Source: Tethya wilhelma (taxonomy: Eukaryota; Porifera; Demospongiae; Tethyida; Tethyidae). Taken from it: 64,000 nt of DNA. The position numbers and the translations under genes were made by a program. The DNA is taken from the NCBI GenBank assembly GCA_964030475.1, contig CAXIPT010000002.1, positions 6,657,427-6,721,426 on the forward strand, given 5' to 3'. Numbering within the stretch: the first letter of the stretch is position 1; the number at the start of each line of letters is the position of its first letter. The notes beneath the pieces were generated by a model. That model was not told the origin of the DNA, searched no databases, and was given only the letters and a program-made list of their open reading frames with translations. Shown here one piece after another: positions 48,101 to 58,958 of the stretch.

Positions 48101-51100
48101 GAATCCTTTAGAGCCTTTATAGAAAGAAATAAGTCTCAAAAGAAATGTTGTAAGTTTGTGTTCACAAACTGTGTACCAATTGCTCAGTTTCAGTCTGATT
48201 TTGTTTATAGTAAGCCCACAAGCATTCTTCTCTATGAAGGTACCAATTGCAAACCATTCGAGCTTCCAGGACCACCAGGTAAGCCGATGATAAAAGACAC
48301 AACTCATGACACTGTTTACCTACAATGGTCCAAACCAGAACATGGCAGCCAGAGTGTTGAGTGTTATCAAGTACAATACCATCCTGAAAGCAAACCACAA
48401 GAAAACTGTTTGTTAACAACTTTCAGTGCTCAAACTTTTGCTACCATCAGTGGATTAGCAGCTAGTACAAAGTATGTGTTTACAGTGGAGTCAAAGTGTG
48501 AAATAGGTATTGGACCGAAAGGAGATACTAGTGATCCTGTAAAAACTCGTCAAGCTCCGGTGACCCAAGAAGTAATAAGCGTAAAACTTGATAGTGAAGC
48601 CTCAATGTTATCAAAAGTAACTGCCACAGCAGACTCTGAAATATCCTCGAAAAAACCAAAAGGTACAACTATAACTCATGATAGTGTCACACTAGAGTGG
48701 GACTTACCTGCAGAAAGCTGTGACATTGTTGATTACTACACGATATCATACCGCAAAGTTGATGACTCAATAAAAAAATGGAAAAAAATTACCACCTATG
48801 ATTCTGAACGAAAGAAACTGATTGATAACCTCTCTCCTCAAACCAAGTACATCTTCAAGGTTCGACCTGAGCTAGATGATGATGAAGTTGGTCCTTGGAG
48901 TGAAGTGAGCGATCCTATTGAAACAAAGGCACCAATATGTCAGCCTGGGAAGCCCAAAGGGAGTTATGTAACTCATGATAGAATCACCATTAGCTGGGAG
49001 AAACCTAGCCACAACTTTGAGACTGTTCATTCCTATCTTGTCTGTTATACTACGGACACTCAAGCTAAATCTGGTTGGAAACGAGCCATGACCAACAGCA
49101 ATGACACTAATTTTATTATATCTGATCTTTCTCCTAAAACTAAATACATTTTTAAGGTACGTCCTGAACTAGATGATGGTAGTGCTGGAGTTACAAGTCA
49201 AGTTAGTGATCCCATAGAGACGAAGGGATGTTCTAAATCTAATGCTGGTCTAGGCAAGCCCACAGCCATAGCAGTCACTAACAGCTCTATCACACTTCAA
49301 TGGAACAAACTTGATTCATTCAGCTACTCCATAGACTACTACACTGTCACATACTGTTCAGTTGATGATCCTAAGAAACTATGGAAAAGCATAGCTACAG
49401 ATTCTAGTCAAGAGAAAGCAACAGTGAAAGATCTCGTCAGTGATATGAACTATGTGTTTAAAGTTCGTTCTGAAAGTGGAGGCGATGTTGGAGCAACAAG
49501 CGAAACCAGTGACCCTATCAAAACAAAAGCAACCTCAATGCCTGGTAAACCAAGAGCCTCAAAAATAACAGACAAAAGTATAGTATTGAACTGGAGCAAA
49601 CCTGAATATGGTAGCGAAAGGATTCATAAGTATAAGATACTATACAGTTTTAGATCTACTAGTGATCATACAGAAACATTTGAAGAACTATTAACTAATA
49701 GTAGTAAAGAGAGTGTGCTAATCAAAAACCTTTTGGCTAACACAGTGTACAAATTTCAAATCAAGCCAATCTGTTTTGAGAATCTTGGTTGCATTAGTGA
49801 AACGAGTGATAAAATTAAAAGCAAACCAACCTCTCCACCAGGGAAACCTCAAGCTGTAAGTATATCTCATAATAGTGTAACTTTGAAATGGACAAAACCT
49901 GACAATGGGATAGAGAATATTAAATATTTCACAGTCAAAGAAGAGTGTGAAGGTTCAGTTCTTGAGTTGAAAACAGAAGGAATCCAAGAAACCATTATAG
50001 TAAGACACCTAGATATGAAAAAGAAATACCAGTTCAAAGTTATTCCTGAGTGCGGAGAAGCTGGAGTTGGCATGGAGAGTGAAATGAGTGATGTAATAGA
50101 AACCATGGCAACCTCTCCTCCTGGTAAACCAACAGTACTTGAAGTCACTCATGAAAGTGTACAAATTGCTTGGACAGAACCAGAAAAAAGATGCGTTGAT
50201 ATTGTGCAATATGAAGTGTGGTGCAGGAATACTGGAATAGCAGAATGGGAAAAAGTTGTATCGACTGCACCAACCGAGTATAAAGCGATTGTAGGACAAG
50301 AGTATATTGATTTTGATTATGAGTATGAATTCAAAGTAGTGTCAATCTGTAGCACTGGTATTGGAAGTGAGAGTGAACTTAGCAAACCTGTTCGAACATT
50401 GACTACCACTCCACCTGGTACACCAATTGCATCTGCTCCGACTCATAACAGTATTAAGCTGGAATGGACAAAACCAAAGCATAGAAGCAAGAGCATCACA
50501 TACAATATTGTTTGTAAAGAGGAAAGTGGGACCGAGTTTGAAAAGATGGCAACAACAGAAAATAGTAGCTGCAGTGCAGATAAAGTTAACACTACTATTG
50601 GTGGATTAACTCCGAACACAGTTTACATCTTCAAGGTCCAACCATGCAGCTCTAATGGTCCTGGAGCTGAAAGTAATTGGAATAAACCGATTAAAACTAA
50701 ACCTGTGTACTATAAGCCTGGAAAACCCAAGGCTCAAAGTACAAAATACAACGAAGTTTGTATTGAATGGAAACAACCTGATAATGGTTTGGAAGATGTA
50801 GAATACTACAGTGTACACTACCGAATAGTTAATGATCCCGATCCAATATGGGTTATATGGCCACAAAACATAAAGACTCCTGATACCTACTGTACTGTAA
50901 GTGGCCTTCTTCCAGCGACTTCATACATATTTAAAGTTGAGTCTATCTTAAAATCAGGAATATATTCTGTTCAATCAGATGTAGAATGTAAAGAAACAGA
51001 GAGTATAACAAGTGAGATCATTAACACCAAAGCAACTACTCCACCTGCAAATATAGAAGCTCGTCTCATAATGTCTGACAATCAGCATGCTGTTTCCTTG

Positions 51101-54100
51101 AGATGGGATACTCCTATTAATGGGAGTGAATGTATTAAGTATTATAAAATAAAGTATATTGAAAGACAGCCTGGCAGAGAAAAAGTTCTAATGGATGGAA
51201 GTCCGACTACAAAAGCAATAGTATCTCGATTAAAAGGAAAAACCCAGTACATATTTAGTGTTATTCCTATTTGCCAAGATCAGAGTGAAGGTGAACCAAG
51301 TGATGAAAGCACCATGATTGTCACACCACCCTCTTGTAAAGCTGGGAAAGCTTATCGTGTTGAGTCTACTTTCAATTCCATTACAGTCAGATGGCAAAAG
51401 CCAGATCATTACTCGGGAGCTGTTAAACAGTATGACTTGTCTTACTACAGTTCACCAACTGACAAAGGAAGACAAAAAGTGGCAGCAAAAAGTCATGAAG
51501 GAATTGAAATTGTGAATTTGGTCCACAATACAGAGTACATTTTAACCGTTAGTCCAGTATGTGAAAGTGGTGTTAGTGCAGAGCCCAGTGTTAGTGATCC
51601 CATTGCTACTATGGCAACCTCCCCTCCAGGCAAGCCACTCCAATCTCCAGATTTTAGTGCAACGCACGACAGCATTACTTTGAAGTGGACAAGACCAGCA
51701 GTGGGAAGTGAGAAAGTACAGTGCTATGAAATAATGTACAGAAAATATTCCAAGTCACCTCCACAAAACTTATTTTTGAAGCCGTTTCAAAAAAGTTTTG
51801 ATTTCAAATTAATTAAGACAAAGACTAACCAGGAGGAGGAAACAGTATCAAATCTGTTAGCTGGTACAAAGTACATCTTTAAAGTGAGGGCAGTGTGTAA
51901 GAGTGACAAGGGTAATGAGAATTTTGGGATGGAGAGTGACCCTAGTGATCCCATAGAGACAAATGCAATATCTCCACCTGGTAAGCCAAGAGCCATTGCT
52001 TGCACTCATAACAGTATCACACTAGAATGGGAGAAACCAGATTTTTGTTCTGTTGTTGTTGAACGATACACACTCTACTACTTAAAAGATGGGGAGAAAG
52101 TAGTTGCCTTACCAAATTCAATGATTCAAATGGAACAGCAAACAAAATCCATTGTTTGTACTGTAGTAAGACTTAAACCATGTACTTCCTACAGATTCCA
52201 AGTTCTTCCGGTAGGTAACAAAGGATCAGGATCACTTAGTGAAATCAGTGAACTAATTACTACAAAGTCAACTGGACCCCCCAAAAATCTTGCACATTTG
52301 CCTCATAGATTGACTCATAACAGCATACATGTTTACTGGGATGTTCCTGATTTTGGCCAAGAAAAAATTGATTATTATCAACTTTATTATGGAAAATTAG
52401 AAGGTGATATTAATTGGATGAAATTAGAGGAAAAAGTTAAAAGGACTGACTGCTGTGTGCAAAACCTAAAGTTGAACACATGCTATGTCTTCAAAGTTGT
52501 TCCTATATGCAAAAATGACCAAGAGAGAGGCACAGAGAGTGAAACCAGTAAACCTATATCTACTAAAGCAACCTCAGCACCTGGTAAACCGGTGGCCACC
52601 AAGGTAAGTCACAACAGCATTCTCTTAAAATGGACTAAGCCAACTTGTGGTGCACCTGAGAAGTATAAAATAATCATAACGTACGACTTGAATTCAAAGA
52701 CTTATGACAAGGCATCGACTCAAGAGTATAAAGAATGTAAAGGGGAAAGCATTGAAGTAATACAACTCAAACCAGAAACTATATATCATTTCGTTATTGT
52801 TCCAGTATGCGGTATCTATGAAGGTACTGAAAGTGAAAGTAGTGATGAGATTACTACAAAACCAGTGTGTAAACCTGGTAAGCCTAGTTGCAGAGCTTCT
52901 GATATAACTTATAACTGTATCAAATTGACATGGACTGAGCCAAAGCATGGCAGTGACAATGTTGAGTGCTATACAGTTCGTTTTAAAGCTCAAAGTTCTA
53001 GAGCCCAGTTGTCACAGTGGACAATGCAACAAACACCGAGTGAAAAAAATGAAATTTTTATTGACAAGTTGAATGATGCCACTCAGTATACATTTCAAGT
53101 ATGTGCCAAACTTAAACATGATGTGGATTTTGGTACTGAATATAGTGATGCTGTCAAGTTCACAACTATGCGTCCACCATTTGCGGTTCGCTTGTGCAGA
53201 CAAGCTAAATTAGATGGTGTACTAATAAGACATGGTCCCCCAGTAGTTTATGAGCTGCCTAGAATGATGTACACTTTGAGAGATGATGGGGTGAAAAGAA
53301 TAGCGAAATGTCATTTTGGAGATCCGAAATCAGGTAAAGGTAAATGTGAGAGAGTATTGATGCTTGTTGGAGCAACTGGAGCAGGCAAAAGTACACTGAT
53401 TGAATGTATGGTCAACTACATACTTGGTGTAAAGTGGGAAGATAACTTTAGATTTCAACTGATTAAGAAAGAAGCACAGAGGTCTGAAGCGGAGAGCCAA
53501 ACAAGGTATATTACTGCCTACACATTTTATCCAGTTGAAGGTTCTGCTTTAGCCTACACACTAACCATCATTGATACACCTGGCTATGGAGACACCAGAG
53601 GAATCAAGCATGATGCTGCATTGACAGAACAAATCAAACAGTTTTTCTTAACAAAACCTCCTGATGGAATTGACCATATTGATGGTGTTGGGTTTGTCAC
53701 AAAAGCCGCCTCACCTCGATTAACTCAAACACAGCAGTATATCTATGATTCAATACTGAAAGTGTTTGGAAAGGATATGGAACATAATATCTTTTTGATG
53801 ATAACCTTCTGTGATGCTCAAAAGCCTGAAGTTTTGGAAGCTATTGAAGTTGCAAAGATACCTAATGTTGGTCATTTCAAATTTAACAATTCAGCAGTCT
53901 TTGCAAATAACAGTGACACCACTGATATTATCAGCTCAATTTTCTGGAAAATGGGATCAAAAACACTTCTTAAGTTTTTCACAGAATTTGAACGAATGGA
54001 TCCTATAAGTCTTCAGCTAACAAGAGACACTTTAGAGCAACGTGAACAACTAGAGACACTGGTCGAGGGACTACATAGGAAAATTACCTCCAGCCTTAAT

Positions 54101-54850
54101 CTCATTAGAGAACTTCAACAGGACAAAGAGGCAATAACTGCCCATGAAATAGATATTGAGGGTGATAAACCATTCACATATGACATCGAAGTGATGAAAC
54201 CTTTTGAAATACCACTGGAAGATAAAGACAAGAAGGTTACTGTTTGTATGAAGTGTAATTACACTTGCCATTATCCATGTACCATAAAGAACGATGAGAA
54301 GAAGTACAATTGTGCAGCCATGAAAGGTCACTTCTTACAACGAAATAAAGAATCACACTGTGTAGTGTGTCCAGGAAAGTGTCACTGGTCACATCATGTC
54401 AACAAAGACTATAGATACGAGCAGCAACCAGTGATAGAGAAGAGGACGCTTGAAGATCTCATCAAGAAGTACAGTGCTACATCATCAGCAAATGAGCCGC
54501 AATCTTCAGTAAATCAGCATCAACAATCTACTTCAGAAGAAATAACAAAAGACATGCTTGGAGGGGTTGCAAAGCAACTTATAGAAACATACGATAAAGT
54601 ATTGGATCTTATTAAACAAACACAAGAATCGATCAATAAACTAGATCAAATTGCCCTTAGAAAATCTGATCCAACCCGTGAAAGTTCTTCTCAAGTTGCC
54701 TACATTGAACTCTTGATTGAGGCTGAAAAGAGAAGCGAGAAACCAGGATGCGAACAACGTATAGAGGCACTGAAAGTACTTCGAGAGAGAGCTCAAGTTG
54801 CAGTTGAAGTGGAAAAAGCTAGACGGCAATCATGTAGTGTCAAGAAATAG
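37688..54850 (+). CDS. giant CARD / SNTX-like / 16xFN3 / septin-AIG1-like GTPase protein
   Basis: Exon 1 (37688-38042) encodes a helical CARD-like domain (residues about 5-100). Exon 2 (46092-54850) follows a GTGCAG acceptor. The split codon G/GT keeps frame, giving 3037 residues. Next comes a second helical domain (about 120-280). A region of about 330-840 starts at LGFPFRLGMLYDCRND and has the helical and thioredoxin-like parts of the stonustoxin family, without its PRY-SPRY end. Sixteen fibronectin III domains, most joined by PPGKP-type linkers, span about 845-2477. A GTPase has GATGAGKST (near 2545), DTPGYGD and a TFCD segment in the G4 position. A Cys/His-rich module (CMKCNYTCHYPC, CVVCPGKCHW) and a coiled coil close the protein. 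It is probably cytosolic: no signal peptide or membrane segment. Donor GAAG/GTGCAT is weak, so exon 1 could be a separate gene. An immune-sensor role is inferred. Confidence 0.8.
38276..38884. mobile_element. TA-flanked MITE with about 85-bp inverted termini
   Basis: It starts GTCTGGAGTATCCAAACCCT and ends with the complement of GTCTGGGGTATCCAGACCCT. TA dinucleotides flank it at 38274-38275 and 38885-38886. The 609-bp element has no coding frame. TA target sites suggest the Tc1/mariner superfamily. Its right end recurs inverted at 40120-40248. Confidence 0.75.
38993..40010 (+). repeat. 1018-bp duplicated block, first copy
   Basis: It matches 40249-41266 at a constant offset of 1256 with no indel that I could see. 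It ends at the N at 40011. No gene is inside. Confidence 0.9.
40012..40248 (-). repeat. inverted copy of 38755-38992
   Basis: The stretch after the N reads as the reverse complement of the block preceding the first copy of the duplication, including the right terminus of the TA-flanked MITE. Confidence 0.85.
40249..41266 (+). repeat. 1018-bp duplicated block, second copy
   Basis: This is the second copy of 38993-40010. Beyond it the sequence continues into unique intron DNA at ATGACATTGTGG. Confidence 0.9.
41860..42015. mobile_element. 156-bp MITE with 9-bp target duplication
   Basis: The inverted termini of about 44 bases start CAGAGGAGGTACGACACGAG and differ at one position. Exact direct repeats GGGTAGAAT lie at 41851-41859 and 42016-42024. 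The centre is about 65 bp. The 9-bp duplication points to a Mutator-like or related superfamily rather than mariner. Confidence 0.85.
42135..43167 (-). repeat. right copy of the 0.9-1.0 kb inverted repeat
   Basis: This is the reverse complement of 34557-35570. It begins in a (TG)n tract (42135-42264) and ends at GTCTGCATGACA. With the left copy it encloses about 6.6 kb, including exon 1 of the giant gene. Confidence 0.85.
43168..45029. other. intron segment with a foldback palindrome and an old element remnant
   Basis: Arms of about 100 bases at 43912-44010 and 44074-44181 form a large inverted repeat (loop of about 63 bp). Near 44975-45030 lies a decayed trace of the foldback terminus in reverse orientation. 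No exon is supported. Confidence 0.55.
45030..46075. mobile_element. foldback element, copy 3 (left arm truncated)
   Basis: A 117-bp remnant of the left arm (45030-45146), a core of about 205 bp (45147-45351) and the complete right arm (45352-46075, ending GTACGTATGA) are present. The element ends only 16 bases before the exon 2 start of the giant gene at 46092. Confidence 0.8.
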
Positions 54851-55677
54851 CATTATTCAATGGAAATTTACAAAAATGATGATATTGTATGTATGTAAAT
54901 TAATATGACTAATTGCACACATAATTACAATAATAAATTATCGTAATCAACACTATAATTATTGTTAAAATTATTGAAGTCTTTGACTGACTATTATTTC
55001 GGTAATTAAAATTAATTATAGTATGATATAATTATGAACATTAATTTTTTGTTTGCTTGTAACTATTACGTATTTAAATTTTAGTTTATTATGTATAATA
55101 TTTTTATTATATAATTTTTATAAGTTATGGTTGCCCAAAATGAGCTATCCAATTTGTGATTTTTTGTAAATTTCTAATTAAATGTTTTTTTAATTTCAAG
55201 TAATGTTCAATCGTTTAGTTATCAAAATTAATTTCCAATTTTCCATTTTAAGTTATATAACTTATAGCGTGTTTACAGGATTAACAGTTACATTAGTAGT
55301 AAACATGGATAAAATTGATGAGCATTAATATATATTAGTTTTATTCTTATGCTGTAGTACTAGTATCCTGCAATCAGCTGGCAAAAGATTATACGCTGTG
55401 TCTAATTTTCCGAATTTCCAACGGCGTCACGCGGAATTAATTTCAATGATTTTTAATAATTTGGACAATTAACCTTTGCAGTTGAAGCAACACACAACAA
55501 TACTATAGTAACTGTTTATGCAGAAACATGCAATGTATTTTTAAATGAACATAAGTACTGGCAAGCATGAGCCATTGGAAAGGGAATCAATGATGCATGT
55601 ATATGCACTGCTTTGGTAGTGCTGTTTGCATTTGTATTCAATTATTAAAATAAAATAATTGTATCTAGAATACTTAC
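54851..55677. other. AT-rich 3' flank of the giant gene
   Basis: No feature beyond candidate AATAAA sites close to the stop (for example in CAATAATAAATTA near 54930). No gene is seen. Confidence 0.5.
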
Positions 55678-56085
55678 TGATGGCTTATGATAGAATACAA
55701 TTGGTAAGCAGAGTAGTGCTGAAATGATGAAAATCACCACAGCTAAGCCGATGTGCTCACTGACATGAAGCCACCGTGCTGACAATTCATGCTGCTTTGA
55801 TACACCGCCAGACTCTAGCAGGATGATTGAATGTTACTACTGGTACCATTTTGATCTCTTATTTCTGTGGAATCATTGCTGATCACTACACAGTTTAGCT
55901 CAATTTCCTTGAGATCATTCAGTTGGTAATCTTGTGTATCAGTCTCCATTCATAGTCTCACCACCACACTTTGACTCCATTGAGTAACTAGATAGTCTTC
56001 TGTAATAGGAAGCGTAGTTTGTAAACTCCAGTGAGCATAATAACGAAAATAACTTCCGGTCAAATGATATCAGCCCAACTCATGG
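55678..56085 (-). pseudogene. FN3-like plus transmembrane receptor fragment
   Basis: On the minus strand a frame reads YFRYYAHWSLQTTLPITEDY and then VTQWSQSVVVRL. It meets one TGA and continues METDTQDYQLNDLKEIELNC and beyond, resembling a fibronectin III domain. A 137-base exon (55814-55678; acceptor CCTGCTAG, donor TCA/GTAAGTA) then encodes a helix LAVVIFIISALLCLPIVFY. The in-frame stop and the very short gap between the parts suggest a decayed receptor gene. An intact exon with a sequencing error is possible. Confidence 0.4.
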
Positions 56086-56659
56086 CCAGGCGAACGCACT
56101 CATTGATCTCCCGCTATCCAGTGGCTCGATGAGGTAGCCATAGCTACTGAGAATTTTGAGTTGTTAGTAATCTGCCTGATTATGTACTGCAAAATGGGGA
56201 GCCACAAAGCTGGTTGTAGGCTGGATTCTGGAAACCAAAAGAATCATTGATGTAATCAAAATTGCGCTGAAAATTATCCTAGTAGACTACGCGCATGTGC
56301 AAACGGAGAAGATATTTAATCCTTTCGAACCTCAAGTTGAAGCAGTAGGTAAAGTGGCGTCCATTATGGCTCTCTTGCTGTTTAAGTTACGTGTGTAAGA
56401 CAGTGTCACACTACACTCATAATGAATGATATGTTGTGTAAGAAGCTAAATATATCGGCATGTTCATACCTTTCTTAGTTCCCTGCGCTCAATTAGTTGT
56501 GTTTATACTCTTCGAATTCATAAATAATTACAGGCAATACTACCATGGATTGTGACTCATTTACACTCTAAAAGTAAGCTGACTTTGTCAAGTTGATCGA
56601 GTTTCATGGCAAGAGTAAGTTTCTAAGTTACTGGTAATGCTTCTATAACTATATCAGTA

Positions 56660-57513
56660 CAGTAAAACCTCTCAGAGCGGACAGTCCGAGAAGCGGACAC
56701 ACTCCCTAGAGCGGACAAAGTTCTAGTCACGGATTGAAAATACCATACTTATAGTACATTAGCAACCTCCGAGAAGCGACCACCTCTAAACTCCGGACAG
56801 CGGACACATTCTTTGGTCCCAAAGCGTTCTTTCAACATGTTTTTACCTCCAAATAGCGGACACTCCGGAAACCACACCTACATCAAGCAGCTCCTCCCAA
56901 AATTTGATCTAATTAAACGCATGCACTATAACAAAGTAATTTTAAAACATCAGCTATTGAGCTTGAGAGCGTGAGTTGTCAAGCTGTCCTTGATGGTTGC
57001 TGAAGTTTAACCATAGATAATAGAATATAGATGCTGTTTAAAGTTTAGTTAATGCCTTTTGTAAGTCCTTGTCAAAGAAAATCTAGCTACTAGACCATGC
57101 AGTCCAGCCTGATGACCAGGACAAGTAGCCTCATGTGTCATTGTGCATGATGAGTCAACTGATAACCTTGGACATGGTGTTTATTAAGCCTTGTCAATTG
57201 GAGGCTCAATGGATCAACTTATGTTTTAACTCAAGTCAAAGTACTCTTCATGAGTATTGTAGGTACTCATATGAACAAATAGCTATTATAACTGATCGAT
57301 TCATTTATTCTGGCCACAGCTCTATCACAAACTTAACCTTGATTCACTGCATAATACTGTAGTAAAAAGTCACATAGAACAGTTTAAAGACAATTAAATC
57401 ACAATAGGGGTGTATACAAGGCAAATATTAGACAACCTCCGAGAAGAGGACAACCTCCGAAGAAAGGACAACGGACGCTGTCCCAAAGTGTCCTCTCTTC
57501 GGAGGTTCGACTG
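56660..57513. mobile_element. pogo/Tigger-like element, non-autonomous
   Basis: The left end CAGTAAAACCTCTCAGAGCG and the right end (complement of CAGTCGAACCTCCGAAGAGA) are both pogo-type termini. TA lies at 56658-56659 and 57514-57515. Inner copies of CGAGAAGCGGACA-like phrases repeat at the left. No transposase frame survives. The ends could also belong to two solo elements. Confidence 0.6.
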
Positions 57514-57515
57514 TA

Positions 57516-58770
57516 TATCATACGTATGATACGTACAGTAGTACGTATAGTAGGAATGGGCCGACTGTCCCATTGACACAATACAAATTGTTCATGCTTA
57601 TAAACTTTCAGGGAAAGAAAGCTAAGCCTTCAAATGCATTTTATAGCCTCCCCCAGACAGTTTACTTACTGTATTAACCAAGAAAACAGGCAGAAAGTTT
57701 CTAGAGCACACTGAAGAGAGCGCTGGCAAGAAGCCACAAGAGTGCAATTTTGTTCTCCCCTTCCTTCCTAACTGACTTACTTGAACGCAATTTCCAGACA
57801 AATAAAAGGCATTGAGCCAATTTTGACCATGTAGTGGGACTTCATTTCATGCACAGTACGTCCTTTTCGACTCGTTTGCTGGCGAAAAGGCAGCAAACAA
57901 AATCTAGGCAGCTTTGAAACTCTCGATATAAAATACTGTACTTTTTATTTAGCCATTTTGATGTAGGTAAAGGTTGTCAATAGACCACGTGGTTACCTGC
58001 ATATAATGCGCGTGCATGCGCATCAAATTTACACTAAAGTCTTCTGGTTTTTGTAGAGACTGACTAGTTTCTGCTGTGTGATTGTCTCCATGCAATTGAG
58101 CACCTTAGTGTTTAAAAAAGTGAATGAACTAGTAGTAAAAATTTTATAAAAATGAGAAGTGTAGGAATGGGCAGTGCGATAAAAAGCAATGAAAACAAGG
58201 CAAGTCTCTGAATTTTGGCACATGACTACTATATTCCTTGATACTCTTTTTCCTCATAAATAGGCCTAAATAAAAACTAGAAAGCTTTAAAACTTAGTGT
58301 ATAAATTTATGTACTACAATGCAGCCATCTTTGCAATTAAAGTTCAAAGCACGGTCGTCCACGTGGCATTATTTATGCACATGTGCATTAGCCTCCTCCA
58401 GTTAATAGAGAATGCTAATGGGAAGCCACCATAGTGCCATTTTATTCTCCTAAATTATGTACTTATAGTTCCTAAATGACTTACTTTAAAAGAATTTCCA
58501 AAGAACCAGAATGTGTTGAGCCAACTTTAATAATTATTAGCAGCACAAAGTAAGTTAATTCGATCTTTTCATGGGTATACTATATTCCTTGATACTCGTT
58601 TACGTCTTGTTACAATGAATAAAAACTTAAAAGCTTTAAAAAAAAATATATTCATACATGTATTACAATGCAGCCATCTTTGCAGGTCAACTTTAAGGTT
58701 ATTATCTACCCACCTATCATTATTGTGCTCATGTGCATGCGCAATTTAATCTCAAAATAATGATTAACTA
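57516..58770. mobile_element. foldback-element arm fragments (divergent subfamily)
   Basis: An almost complete arm (57516 to about 58228; starts TATCATACGTATGATACG) is followed by two degenerate, overlapping-in-content partial arms (about 58228-58440 and 58400-58770) recognisable by CCAGAATGTGTTGAGCCAAC and AAAGCTTT...CTTAGTGTATAAA. It inserted right at the edge of the pogo-like element. Confidence 0.7.
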
Positions 58771-58958
58771 TATACTATAGCATCACAAATTGATGATACA
58801 AACTCACTGCAACATAACAATTGGCTATTCAGTGTCACTATACCATAGTTATTAATATACACTACATATCTTCTGACACAAACTTTGGACTGTAGCTATA
58901 AAGTACTATAATTCTAATGTTTATTTTTAGTCGAATTCTTTGCAAGTCCTTTTTTGTC

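Noticed and set aside
53370..53640. Reading the giant gene's P-loop as an NLR NACHT domain
   Set aside because: The motif order GATGAGKST, then DTPGYGD, then TFCD fits a septin/AIG1-type GTPase; no NACHT Walker B or sensor motifs or LRRs are present.
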